This document shows, in pieces, positions 6,667-16,017 of a stretch of 26,486 nucleotides of DNA (within the stretch, counting starts at the first letter, position 1; each line of letters opens with the position of its first letter). The position numbers and the translations under genes are program-made. The notes beneath the pieces are model-generated. The model was not told the origin of the DNA, ran no database searches, and saw only the letters and a list, made by a program, of their open reading frames with translations. Source of the stretch: a virus. The stretch lies in the IMG/VR virus record IMGVR_UViG_3300049846_000427, positions 1-26,486 of that record. One strand, given 5' to 3'.

Positions 6667-8246
6667 TACATTCCTCCCTTATAGATCCATCTTGTTAAAC
6701 TATTTAACCAAATAAATGTGGCCTGTCTTCCCCTTGTCAACTGAAGACTAGTAAAGTTTCCGATTACCCCGTAGCTTGCATCATTGTAGGAAACTTCCAG
6801 ATAGTCATCGGCATTTGTTCCAACGAGAGTAACTTCAGTTCCATCGATCCAGCCACCGCCAGATCCAAATGGAGTTGTAGATGCAGATACTCCACCAGTG
6901 TCACCCTTAACAGGTCTAAGTTGTCTAGAGTTAAATGTAGTAGTTGTTACTGTTCCACCTGCGGTTACTGTTTGTTCGGAAGAAACTACGTAAGTACCTC
7001 CACCGCCAGATCCACTTCCTGATTTTAATTTCCACCGAGATTCAGTAGTGGAATAGAAGAACTCAATTGAAGTGTCTGGAGAAAGAGTAATGTCAGTAGC
7101 ATTTGGAAGAGAGAATCGATTAGTAGCTGTGGCTCCAGCGTCTTCTTCCTCAATAGTTACATCCGCAGTAGATTCATTGTGGAGGAGGAGTACCTTTGCA
7201 TTCCCAGTGGCGTCTATACCTTTAAGAGAGGTAGCAGTTGAGCCAGTTAGTTTTACAATTGATTTAGTAGCTGAAAGAGCCGTGATAGAGGCCGCTGTTG
7301 CAACGTCTTGATACTCTAGTTCAAGGGCCTCAATGGAGACTCTCTCTTTAAGTGCAATCTTATCGTCGATTCTAATCTTCTCAGTTGGAGTAGTCTGGCC
7401 AGTCTTAGTTACACTGACTTTCATCCTAGTGCCTACTGCGGTAGTGGAGTGATTCTCAGTGGCCTCTACTTCAATTTTTGCGGCTAGTATGTCTGAGGTA
7501 GTTTCATCAGTTGATTGAAATTCATGGACTGAAATAATGTCTCCGGACTGAACTGCACCAGTGCCAGAGATACGAGATTTCTTAGAGATAAATTTAGATC
7601 CAGTTGTAGTGTCTGTCTTATTCTCAGATCTGATACCAGTACCTACAGCGTGAATAGTATTCTGAGGAGAGGTAGTGTTTACTGCAAATTTTTTATCGAT
7701 TATTCTAGCTACTTCAGCCAGAGTAGCGGTGGCGTCTTCTACGACTTCAAACGCTAAGTAAGCCCCGGTAGCAGAGGCAGTCATATTGTCACTTGCAATG
7801 GATCTAACTCTAGCTACTACTGGATTACTTGAGTCATTACCGCGACCAATGAATTTAAGTTCCCCAATTACATCCCCATCAAGTACCTGACCATTGTTGG
7901 CAACTCTTCTCTTAACTAATTCGAGGACTGGGCCAACGGTATCGGCAGTAAATCGGCTGACCGTGAAGGTATTGCTAGCTCCGTCGATACTGGAGGTATT
8001 TCCAGCTAGGTCAATTCTAAAAAGTTTAATGTCTGTAGTTCCAGTGTAGAGTTTAATGTCCCAGTAAAAATTTGGAGATCCCTCATTTGTCGTATCAATC
8101 CAATAACCGCCAGCTTGAAGGTTTGTCGGTCTTGAAGTTCCCCGGAATCCAGAGACTATGATATCCTTCAGATCATTCAGTAACGTGGCTAATTGATTAC
8201 CCGACGTTGTAGCTGGGTCTATAGATGACCAAATTGAACCTGGCAT
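6666..8246 (-). CDS. Tail fibre protein
   Basis: This 526-residue protein is rich in Thr, Ser and Gly with repeated beta strands. The N-terminal part has GGYWIDTTNEGSPNFYWDIK (about 45-64), a pattern seen in phage fibres near their virion attachment. The middle (about 85-330) has spaced motifs such as DGDVIGELKFIGRG, found in receptor-binding fibre shafts. A Gly/Ser hinge (about 410-419) separates a compact C-terminal domain with GGGWIDGTEVTLVGTNADDY, probably the tip. It follows the tail-tip protein directly, with an AGGAGG site, and is TAATG-coupled to the second fibre. Host surface binding is likely; the ligand is unknown. Confidence 0.75.
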   Translation of the reverse strand: MPGSIWSSIDPATTSGNQLATLLNDLKDIIVSGFRGTSRPTNLQAGGYWIDTTNEGSPNFYWDIKLYTGTTDIKLFRIDLAGNTSSIDGASNTFTVSRFTADTVGPVLELVKRRVANNGQVLDGDVIGELKFIGRGNDSSNPVVARVRSIASDNMTASATGAYLAFEVVEDATATLAEVARIIDKKFAVNTTSPQNTIHAVGTGIRSENKTDTTTGSKFISKKSRISGTGAVQSGDIISVHEFQSTDETTSDILAAKIEVEATENHSTTAVGTRMKVSVTKTGQTTPTEKIRIDDKIALKERVSIEALELEYQDVATAASITALSATKSIVKLTGSTATSLKGIDATGNAKVLLLHNESTADVTIEEEDAGATATNRFSLPNATDITLSPDTSIEFFYSTTESRWKLKSGSGSGGGGTYVVSSEQTVTAGGTVTTTTFNSRQLRPVKGDTGGVSASTTPFGSGGGWIDGTEVTLVGTNADDYLEVSYNDASYGVIGNFTSLQLTRGRQATFIWLNSLTRWIYKGGM

Positions 8247-8258
8247 TTTAAATCCTCC

Positions 8259-11200
8259 TTAGATTACTTCAGTAGCTTTGCGACCATAGCCTTTAACAAC
8301 AGCGTCGAAAGTTCTTGCAACAGGATTATTCGAGCTATCGTAAAAGACAACAGTAAATTGACTTAATGTCCTGCTGGAGAATGTCCAATAATCTCCAGAT
8401 TGTCCATCTTGCATGGATATCTGGATGTTTGGCGTGGTTCCAGGGCCAGCAAATTCTGGAACGTAAGTTAAAGTGTATCCTGAAACCGTAGCTGCCAAGT
8501 TGTTATAGGAGTCCACCCTGTCCGGCATATCTGCCCGTATGATTCCGTCAATAACTCTTGGAGTAACCGCAGGTTTAAAAGATTGAAGTCTAAGTCTAAA
8601 CTGGAATATTCGTCCAGTGGCATCCCCAGCTATGAACTTCCTCCAAGGGGTAAAGTTATCATCAGACCCTCCAGAGATTACGGACACTGAAGAGAGGGTA
8701 GCCCAAGTAGACATGAGATTTAAGGTATCTGTGGATCGATACTGAGTCTCTACGTCCCACTCAGAGGTCCTAGCATTTGACAGATAGATCACACTCGAGA
8801 GAGTTGTCCAATTGGACATCATATCGCTTTGAGTAAATCCCTCTGCTTCAACTAACGACTGAAGTCTTACGGTAAAAATATCTCCAAGGTCCAACAGATT
8901 CTCATAGTAATAGAATCCTTCCTCATAGTACTCAAGAGTATCTGGATCTCCGGGAATCTCTACGGCCATGAGAAGGGCATTCCCAGATTTCACAGTTCTA
9001 TCAAAGACTCCATTAAGAGCCGGAAAGTCTGAAGTCTCTTCGATGATATTCAGATTAAATAACTCTGGGACTGTGGTGATAGCTACAGCCGCATTGAGGG
9101 ATTCATTCCCGTTGAAGTCTACAGCCTTAATTAAATATGTCCCAGTTCTTGCCTGAGTCGCAGCTAGAGTGGAATTCCTGTCAGCTCTAAGAAGTGGGAT
9201 AGAGGTAGCCCACGTTGCTGAAAGATTAGGCGAATACCTTATTAGGTATTCATCCACATCACAGTCAGAAACCTGAGGCCATACTAGCTGTAAAACCTCT
9301 CCAGTGATGTCTGTGGATAGCCCCTCTACATCCGAGGGCCTCGTAGACTTTGAAACTGGAGTAGCAGTCACAGCGGCTACCGATCCAAGTTCCAATTTCT
9401 TTCCGGTAGCCGAAACAGCTATGACTTTGAAAGAGTGGAGGGAGCCAAGATAATTTTCATCTACGAGATACTCGTAAAAAGATTCACGAGTAGACGCGAC
9501 AAAGTTGTACCCAGTGCCTTTATCCACGTAGATATCAAATACCTCAAAGGCTGATCCAGAGGGAGGATTCCAATCAAGATCTACATAGTACTCATACCCA
9601 GCTCCAGCGCATCTCCAGGTATTCTCCACTACTTCTAAATCTTCCACTTCCCCAGGAGGAACTAAATTTGGATCAGTCGTGGTATTTAACTGTGGGTCGT
9701 ATATGGGGAAAGTATCTGTAGACTCAGCCGAGTGAATTGCATCAGCTTTTTCAACTAATACTAAAGTAGCAGACAAGTCATCATTTGGATTGATAGCCTT
9801 GACTATGCAGTCATAGACAATCTGGCCAACATTTCCAATCACTAAAAGATTTCCTACCGCAGGAATTGTCCCAGTGAGATTAAATGTATCAGCAGATACT
9901 TGAGTGCAAGTTCCAGTGGAGATGACTCCGGTAGAACTTCTAAATACATATCCTAAAGATCCTGAGATATCTATTCCGTCATCAACTACTATTTGATTCC
10001 CCGAGACAGATCTAACTCTACAAGGAACTCCTCCAACTTTCATTACGTCCTGAGTGATCTGGACATAATCTCCCCTAGTACAGACTAGATATTCAAAGTC
10101 CACTGTAATTGAGATTGTCTCTTGTCTTAGTCTATTCTGGGCAAGTAGGTATCTTCCATATCTCCAAGCCTGTTCGGAGTTGGTACAAGCAAAGGCTGTT
10201 ACTTCATCAAACTCAGTGGCTGTATTGAAATCATATCCAGAGTCATAGACCACTACTTCTGAAACCTCGTATGCTGATCCAGAGTCTACGTATTTTACTT
10301 TTAGGGCGTGAGGCTTCTTAGCGTAACTTCTAGATGAGGAGAAATTGCTAGAGTTCCTTGGAGTAAATATCTGAACTGGAACTGTCTTTAACTTATCAAT
10401 TAACACTCCATACTTATTATCCACTACGTTGATTGAAGCATTGGCCGCAGAACTTACTTGGTTAAGTACCTGCTGAAGAGTGGTGGAATAGTCTAGGATG
10501 AAGTTTGATTCAAACCTTGCCTTGGTATTCGTATGGCTTGGAGGGGAGGTAGGGACTGCACTACAGAAATTTGCCCACTCAAGGAGTGAGGCGGTGTTTA
10601 GCTTTGATTGAGAGATTGCCCTCTTATTTATTTCCCCTGTAAGTAGGTCAGCAAATACCCACGCAGGATTTTTAGTCTCCTGCTTCACCCAGGAACTACC
10701 ATTCCATACTGGAAGTATACTGGATACTTCAGCAGAGAGATTTGAGATAGCCCCATTCAATTGGTTAGTAGCTCTAATCCTCATCTCAAGGAAGGTATGC
10801 CTCTTGTCAGTGACAATTGGCTCCCGGTTATAGGATGTGGAGAGAGAAAGGACTGTTAAAGAATCTTCAGTCTGTGACGTAAAAGTTGAGTAAGAAGATA
10901 CTCTAGTGATCCTGACTTTATATGACCCGGTTTGTCTCGGAGTAAATTTGAAAGTTGTGAATGCCTGTTCAGTGGTAGCTCTAGAAATTCTAACAAGGCC
11001 TCGATTTCCGCGCTCAAGGAATACTTTCCCAAATACTGTGTGATCTCTCCTAACTATAGTCCTTGCAGGGTCTGAGTTTAATGTTCCAGTGATCTCTGAA
11101 AAGAATATGAAATTTCTATCCACGGCTCTATCAAGAGTATAGACCGAATATCCAGTTAGTCCGTAAATCCCTGGAAGTGGGGCAATACTAACAACCTTAC

Positions 11201-12626
11201 CAATGAGGGATGAAGTTATCTTAGCTGGAATAGTTCCAGAGATAGCTGCGGCTCCAGTGGCCCTTAGCCACATACCTGGAAGAATAGCGGAGTCAGTCTT
11301 TAGAACTATTCCGGTATTTCCAAAGGTTAAACCATAGTTTTTCCTAGTAGCCCAGAATCTAGTTCCACTTCCAGAAGTATCAGCTCCATTTATTTCTGCT
11401 GTTGTGGCTTCAAGAGTAGTGTAGTTATTCTGAGTAGCTCCTATCTGACCCCAATAAGGGAATATTAACTCATTACCCCCATCGATGTATGTGAATGGAG
11501 CCGTCTCTAAGTCTTTCTCTTCAGTAGGTGCGTATCCGCCTGTTTCCTTAAAGTAGGATACGTACTCTGGGTCATTGAATCCCTTCCAGTCTTCAGTTCC
11601 AACTAAAGCAAATTGCACCGATAAAAGGACTTCACGAGTGCCTATTGTCCCGTTGGCAGAGAATCCAAATAGTCCTCTAGTATTAGCCACGTTAAGAGTA
11701 ATAGTTTGTTCCAGTGCATCTGTGTTAGGAGCTGCATTCCTAAGAACTCTGTAACCTGCCTCTGGACCGGAATCCACTTCATTAGCATCTAGAGTGACTC
11801 CAATACTCTCAGTTGTTACGTCCTTCTTGTAGAGTTCAAAGGTACTTCTAGTTTGTTCATCCCAGTACCCTTCATTCGATACGGGTTTATTGGGATCTAC
11901 CAGATTGAACTGGATGTCACTGTATTGTCCAATCTCAGTTTCCCCGATACGAATATCTCTAACCATACTTGGGCCATATCCAAAATCATAAATGGCATAG
12001 AGGTACTGAACTAACTCCCCATTAGTGTCAGCCTCGATCTCAATAAATGGATTGGCAGCAACATACGGATACATCTTATGAGTTCCGTAGACCTTTGGAA
12101 CTGATCCGTATCTCCTTACCTGATTAGACTGGCCAGAGATGGAGTAGACTTGACTCTCAGATAGTGGGGATGCCCCAGCTATCTCTTGCTGACTTTGGAT
12201 AGGAGGAGGAAATAAAGCAAAGGCAACAGCAGAGGACAGTATTGATGCCCCGGCAGTAACTAAAGCGGCTCCTACACTTCCAGCAGAAAGGCCTAAGGCG
12301 GCAGATGCAAGTCCCCCAGTGTAGATAGTAGCAGCGACGATAAAGATCGTTCTAAGAACTGAAGTCGGGTCATCACCTTTAATCCTTGGGGCAATGAGAA
12401 TTTCATCAGACTCTTTAGTTTTTACATGAGTCCATAGATCACTTTCAACTTCATAGCCATTTACTAGGACTACAAAAATTTCTTTAGCTGACCTTTCTCC
12501 AAGGTCTACCCTTCCCTCTAGACATCGATCAATTGCCTTATCTAGAAATTCACCTTCTATTATGGGTAGGCAGGATTCATTGATTCCATTTTCATCCTTG
12601 AAGGTCTTAAAAAGAATCTTAATCAT
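8259..12626 (-). CDS. Tail tip host-specificity protein, I+J fusion type
   Basis: At 1455 residues this is the largest gene here. Residues 1-85 look like the small beta-grasp part of lambda gpI-type tail assembly proteins. Residues 90-140 are a Gly/Ala-rich hydrophobic stretch (ASAALGLSAGSVGAALV) ending in FPPP, typical of gpI C-termini. From about 150 the sequence is J-like (VRRYGSVPKVYGTHKMYPYV), with later segments such as TLQQVLNQVSSAANASI and WRYGRYLLAQNRL. Two fibronectin type III-like domains lie at about 989-1085 and 1095-1185. The C-terminal 260 residues include a repeated SNWTTLSSV/STWATLSSV module and are probably the variable receptor-binding part. The protein forms the central tail tip hub. 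Its start overlaps the K-like gene as ATGA. Confidence 0.85.
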   Translation of the reverse strand: MIKILFKTFKDENGINESCLPIIEGEFLDKAIDRCLEGRVDLGERSAKEIFVVLVNGYEVESDLWTHVKTKESDEILIAPRIKGDDPTSVLRTIFIVAATIYTGGLASAALGLSAGSVGAALVTAGASILSSAVAFALFPPPIQSQQEIAGASPLSESQVYSISGQSNQVRRYGSVPKVYGTHKMYPYVAANPFIEIEADTNGELVQYLYAIYDFGYGPSMVRDIRIGETEIGQYSDIQFNLVDPNKPVSNEGYWDEQTRSTFELYKKDVTTESIGVTLDANEVDSGPEAGYRVLRNAAPNTDALEQTITLNVANTRGLFGFSANGTIGTREVLLSVQFALVGTEDWKGFNDPEYVSYFKETGGYAPTEEKDLETAPFTYIDGGNELIFPYWGQIGATQNNYTTLEATTAEINGADTSGSGTRFWATRKNYGLTFGNTGIVLKTDSAILPGMWLRATGAAAISGTIPAKITSSLIGKVVSIAPLPGIYGLTGYSVYTLDRAVDRNFIFFSEITGTLNSDPARTIVRRDHTVFGKVFLERGNRGLVRISRATTEQAFTTFKFTPRQTGSYKVRITRVSSYSTFTSQTEDSLTVLSLSTSYNREPIVTDKRHTFLEMRIRATNQLNGAISNLSAEVSSILPVWNGSSWVKQETKNPAWVFADLLTGEINKRAISQSKLNTASLLEWANFCSAVPTSPPSHTNTKARFESNFILDYSTTLQQVLNQVSSAANASINVVDNKYGVLIDKLKTVPVQIFTPRNSSNFSSSRSYAKKPHALKVKYVDSGSAYEVSEVVVYDSGYDFNTATEFDEVTAFACTNSEQAWRYGRYLLAQNRLRQETISITVDFEYLVCTRGDYVQITQDVMKVGGVPCRVRSVSGNQIVVDDGIDISGSLGYVFRSSTGVISTGTCTQVSADTFNLTGTIPAVGNLLVIGNVGQIVYDCIVKAINPNDDLSATLVLVEKADAIHSAESTDTFPIYDPQLNTTTDPNLVPPGEVEDLEVVENTWRCAGAGYEYYVDLDWNPPSGSAFEVFDIYVDKGTGYNFVASTRESFYEYLVDENYLGSLHSFKVIAVSATGKKLELGSVAAVTATPVSKSTRPSDVEGLSTDITGEVLQLVWPQVSDCDVDEYLIRYSPNLSATWATSIPLLRADRNSTLAATQARTGTYLIKAVDFNGNESLNAAVAITTVPELFNLNIIEETSDFPALNGVFDRTVKSGNALLMAVEIPGDPDTLEYYEEGFYYYENLLDLGDIFTVRLQSLVEAEGFTQSDMMSNWTTLSSVIYLSNARTSEWDVETQYRSTDTLNLMSTWATLSSVSVISGGSDDNFTPWRKFIAGDATGRIFQFRLRLQSFKPAVTPRVIDGIIRADMPDRVDSYNNLAATVSGYTLTYVPEFAGPGTTPNIQISMQDGQSGDYWTFSSRTLSQFTVVFYDSSNNPVARTFDAVVKGYGRKATEVI

Positions 12627-13015
12627 GGATTTTCCTGGAGTCGGTAGTACCCAGAGATCATTCCTTTGTACCTGTCTATGCGGTCAACTACTGATCCGGT
12701 ATTCTCTTTAGTATGAAGGAAAGTTTCATTGTCTAAAGCTATTCCTATGTGAGACTCTATTCCCCTAATCATAATTAAAATCAGGTCTCCAAATTTCGGA
12801 TTCTCTACTTGAACAAAGTCTCCCACATTAGCGTAGATTAAATTCCTTCTGTCTTCCCTTGTCTCCGGCCTTTGATCAAAATAATGATTCAGCTCAACGT
12901 GGAATACCAGCTCATAGAATCTGATACACAACTTCCAGCAATCTGCCTCGGAGTACGGAACTCCTACCAGGCTACTAGAAAATGCCTGGAAAGTTTGTAG
13001 GCCCGTATTTTTCAC
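12623..13015 (-). CDS. Tail assembly protein K-like, NlpC/P60 peptidase
   Basis: This 130-residue protein has the NlpC/P60 catalytic layout: Cys26 in SEADCWKLC, His89 in SHIGIA and a third polar residue, His101, in FLHT. In lambda-type tails the K protein acts at the tail tip and may cleave peptidoglycan stem peptides during DNA entry. Only the peptidase part is present; the JAMM domain of lambda gpK is absent, as in many phages. The GTG start at 13015 overlaps the L-like gene by 41 bases but has a well spaced GGAG site, so the start is well supported. Order M, L, K, then I/J matches the canonical tail-tip operon. Confidence 0.85.
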   Translation of the reverse strand: MKNTGLQTFQAFSSSLVGVPYSEADCWKLCIRFYELVFHVELNHYFDQRPETREDRRNLIYANVGDFVQVENPKFGDLILIMIRGIESHIGIALDNETFLHTKENTGSVVDRIDRYKGMISGYYRLQENP

Positions 13016-13445
13016 TAGTCATCTCCGTATTAAGAAAATTGTCAAAAATTAGTGAGGCAGTAATCCTAGTCTTGGAATAAGTTAAATTAGTAATGAGTAG
13101 TTCATCAAGTATCATTTGAACCTGGTCCGGCATGGAGGCAAGAATCATTTCTAACTTTACCGTAATCTCTGTGGTGACTGACCTTATCTCATCTACCAGT
13201 TCCCTGGAGACGTTATCTAGCTCTAATTGGACTACCCTAGCAGACTCTCCATCGTCTACGGGAAGCCTTACTCTAACTGGGAATGCCTGATAGGTATTTC
13301 CCCTTGAAACTATATTCTCGGTGTTATTGACGAGTCTGATAGTATTGAAACTTGAATGGGAAATTGTGACAAGTACCAGGAACGGGTCGCCAGATTGCTG
13401 CGCGAATAATTGAGCAAGTAGAGAATTTGAAAGGCTATTACTCAT
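12975..13445 (-). CDS. Minor tail protein, DUF1833/L-like
   Basis: I chose ATG 13445, which overlaps the stop of the previous gene as ATGA and has a GGGAG site. A GTG six codons further upstream would lie inside that gene. The 156-residue product has the beta-rich pattern of DUF1833 tail proteins: LVLVTISHSSFNTIRLVNN near the N-terminus, FPVRVRLPVDDGESARVVQL in the middle and FLNTEMTSEKYGP near the end. These proteins are thought to build the tail-tip ring between the distal tail protein and the central hub, like lambda gpL. No Fe-S cysteines like those of lambda gpL are visible. Its place between M-like and K-like genes supports the call. Confidence 0.75.
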   Translation of the reverse strand: MSNSLSNSLLAQLFAQQSGDPFLVLVTISHSSFNTIRLVNNTENIVSRGNTYQAFPVRVRLPVDDGESARVVQLELDNVSRELVDEIRSVTTEITVKLEMILASMPDQVQMILDELLITNLTYSKTRITASLIFDNFLNTEMTSEKYGPTNFPGIF

Positions 13446-13801
13446 GTAGCAACAATCTCCCACTCCATGCTCACTGAAAATACTCCGGCTCCAAGTGATC
13501 TTAGAGATGGGGTAGAGGCAAACTTAAATACAGAAGCTACTCCAGTAATTGGATGATTGTAGTTAAACTCTTCAATGCCCCCATTAAGGTCAGTATCAAA
13601 GAAATTATAAAAGTCATTATACTCCGATACAGTTTCAAGAATGATAGACACAGAGAAAATGTCTATACCCTTAGTAAATCTTCTTCTGTACTTGGCAGGT
13701 CCTACATCCATATCCGATTTAATTCTTGTCTCCCCAAGTGCTAAGTTGAAGGAGTCAGAATTTACTTTATCTTGTAGTGTCGCTGGCCAAGCTACAGGCA
13801 T
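13442..13801 (-). CDS. Minor tail protein, M-like (distal tail)
   Basis: This 119-residue protein begins PVAWPATLQDKVN and has alternating strands with FTKGIDIFSVSIILET and VFSVSMEWEIV. Short tail proteins encoded directly after the tape measure gene often look like this and are compared with lambda gpM, which forms a ring at the tube end. The gene starts two bases after the tape measure stop with an AAAGGA site. The assignment rests on position, length and strand pattern, so structure-based searching would be needed for firm homology. Confidence 0.7.
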   Translation of the reverse strand: MPVAWPATLQDKVNSDSFNLALGETRIKSDMDVGPAKYRRRFTKGIDIFSVSIILETVSEYNDFYNFFDTDLNGGIEEFNYNHPITGVASVFKFASTPSLRSLGAGVFSVSMEWEIVAT

Positions 13802-13803
13802 TA

Positions 13804-16017
13804 CTAAAATCCTTTCCTTCTAATTCCGTAAGCAGAACTAAATGAATTATCGAATGCTCCGGAGGCAATTCCCTCTCTAACTCTTGAAGTGATTATTAGG
13901 TCTAGAACTCTCTCCCCATTTGGACCTGTGGATTCCTGCTGTTCAACATCTGCATTGGCATTATTGATCACGTTTACTGTAACTCCAGCTCCAGGCTGAC
14001 TAACACTCTGACCCCCAACGCTTGGTCCGAGTTTACCTATTGTGGTTCCAGGAGTTATAAAGCTACTGCTAGGAGTTCCCGGTATTAGTGTTCCCTCTCC
14101 ACCCTGCACTGGGCTTGCAAAGCTATCTGCGTATCCTTGAATACCGGAAACTAGTGGGCGAATGATTTGCTGCCTGACAACGATTCTAGTTATCTCATCA
14201 AGGATAAACTGAGTGAACTTCCTCCAGTCCTGAGTTCCTGTCTGGATGAAATCTACTAGAGAGTCTTCAAGGGATTTAAACACTCCCTCAATTGAACTCT
14301 TAATCTGCTCTGCAAGAGAGCCAATAGATCTCAAATACCTTTCAGATCCCTGGGCTATAAGGCCACTAGGATCTAGTGCTGTAGAAACTTTATCAACTTC
14401 TTGCCTATAGTCTTGCCAAGATTTTTTACCTGAGTCTAATTCAAGTCTAAGTTGTGCGAGTTTGTTTGATTCAATCTGCCTATTGAATTCTTCAAGAGAG
14501 ATTCTATTCTGATTATAGTCTCTGGCTATCTCCAATGCCTGGAGTTCCAAAACTTCTTTTCTGTATTTTTCTATAGTTACAGTTCCATTTTGGAATTCAA
14601 CATTTAGCTTACTAAGTTCAAGCTGATTTATTTTATCATAGTATTCGCTAGCGGTAAGGCTTCCGCTCATGAAAGACTTATTTAGTTCACGGATTGCTTC
14701 CTTGATGACATCAATATCCTTAACAACTTTTTTAGATTTTGCAGCTATCTTATCTAGTGCCTCTTTCTGGAAAAATTCTTGGATCTCTGCTAAAGTATCA
14801 GTAGGAGCATTTGGGCCAGTGTTCCTGGCCAAGTCTTCCCTGGTTCTATAGAATGCAGCTACCTCTTCTCGGAGTTCTTGAGACTTTCTTTTAAGATTAT
14901 CAAAAAGTTTATCTGGGAATGCCTTACTGAATGCAAGACCAAAAAGAGTAGTGAGGGGATTAAGAAGTAAGAACCACTCAATTACTGTCTTTATGGCCTT
15001 AGGGACTTCATACAATTCGGCTGTGAATAATTTTATGTCGGCTTTAAAGTCATCTATCGAATCAAAGGTAGAAAGAAATGCTGCCGTGATAGCTGTCATC
15101 GCAAGTACTACTGGATTGGATGCCCCAACAAATACCGCTAGGGCTTTAGCCCCATTGATAAAATAAGGTGCAAGCGGTATGGCTACAATTCCAAGTAATA
15201 CTGTTCCAAGTAAATCCAAATTCTTGATCACAGTCTCTAAGGCATTTGCATACTTTACGTTTAACCCGACACTTTTATTTAACTCATTCAAACTGAGTTT
15301 AATGCTATTAAGGGCCTTTGCATTTGATTGTTCAAAGGTAGGTCCTAGTTTAGCTGCCTCTTCCGTAATTTCTTTTTGATCCTTGAGAAGTAGGCCAAGA
15401 AATTTTGATAGGGAGATAGCCCCTTCTTCAGCTTTTTTATAAACCTCTGATCCAAATTCTTTCCTGAGAATTCTTGCTACAATAGCATTTTGTTCCATTA
15501 CAGATCTTAATTCCTGGCCACGTAACTCCCCAGATGAGAATGCCTGGGATAGCTGAATCAGAGTGTTTACAGTTTCCGTAGTGGTAGCTCCAGACAACCT
15601 GAAGGTATTTATCAGAGTCTCGCTAATTCCTATTAGGGCTTGGGCGCTTATTCCAGTTCCAGAAGTAGCATTGGCTAGACGAACATACGCAGTAGCTACG
15701 GCATCAATACTTTGATTAGTTCTAGAGGCAAGGGCAGAGAGTTCTACCATTCTTACCCCAGCAGCTTCCACACTTCCCTCGGTAATTTTTAATCTGTCAT
15801 TGAGCTGTTGGATAGTGTCTAGAAGTCCAGTGAGCTGGGATATCCCAACTCCGGCAAAACTAAAGGCAAATAAATTGGTAAGCTGCCTACTGAACCCGGA
15901 AAGAGTAGATACCTCTTTAGTGAGCATCCCAAGTTCCCTAGAAATCTTTCTAAGTTGAACGTCTCCCTTAGTATCTACCTTTACTAGAATTTGCCTTACC
16001 TGGGTTTGTTGGGCCAC
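13804..16017 (-). CDS. Tape measure protein
   Basis: I chose GTG 16017 (AGAGGG site about ten bases upstream), giving 737 residues; a TTG at 16053 would add 12 residues. The N-terminal third matches tape measure domains, with LSALASRTNQSIDAVATAY, a conserved GELRGQELRSVMEQ and VARILRKEFG. The middle has hydrophobic segments (about 270-335), probably the part that enters the host membrane, and repeated amphipathic helices (about 440-560). The C-terminus has SLEDSLVDFIQTGTQDWRKF followed by ILDEITRIVVRQQI, very like the end of lambda gpH. The protein sets tail length and is ejected ahead of DNA. At roughly 0.15 nm per residue, the tail would be about 110 nm. It overlaps the GT extension by 50 bases. 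Confidence 0.9.
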   Translation of the reverse strand: MAQQTQVRQILVKVDTKGDVQLRKISRELGMLTKEVSTLSGFSRQLTNLFAFSFAGVGISQLTGLLDTIQQLNDRLKITEGSVEAAGVRMVELSALASRTNQSIDAVATAYVRLANATSGTGISAQALIGISETLINTFRLSGATTTETVNTLIQLSQAFSSGELRGQELRSVMEQNAIVARILRKEFGSEVYKKAEEGAISLSKFLGLLLKDQKEITEEAAKLGPTFEQSNAKALNSIKLSLNELNKSVGLNVKYANALETVIKNLDLLGTVLLGIVAIPLAPYFINGAKALAVFVGASNPVVLAMTAITAAFLSTFDSIDDFKADIKLFTAELYEVPKAIKTVIEWFLLLNPLTTLFGLAFSKAFPDKLFDNLKRKSQELREEVAAFYRTREDLARNTGPNAPTDTLAEIQEFFQKEALDKIAAKSKKVVKDIDVIKEAIRELNKSFMSGSLTASEYYDKINQLELSKLNVEFQNGTVTIEKYRKEVLELQALEIARDYNQNRISLEEFNRQIESNKLAQLRLELDSGKKSWQDYRQEVDKVSTALDPSGLIAQGSERYLRSIGSLAEQIKSSIEGVFKSLEDSLVDFIQTGTQDWRKFTQFILDEITRIVVRQQIIRPLVSGIQGYADSFASPVQGGEGTLIPGTPSSSFITPGTTIGKLGPSVGGQSVSQPGAGVTVNVINNANADVEQQESTGPNGERVLDLIITSRVREGIASGAFDNSFSSAYGIRRKGF

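Noticed and set aside
13446-13463. GTG start at 13463 for the DUF1833-like gene
   Set aside because: It adds MGDCCY from within the previous gene. ATG 13445 forms the ATGA overlap and has GGGAG at suitable spacing.
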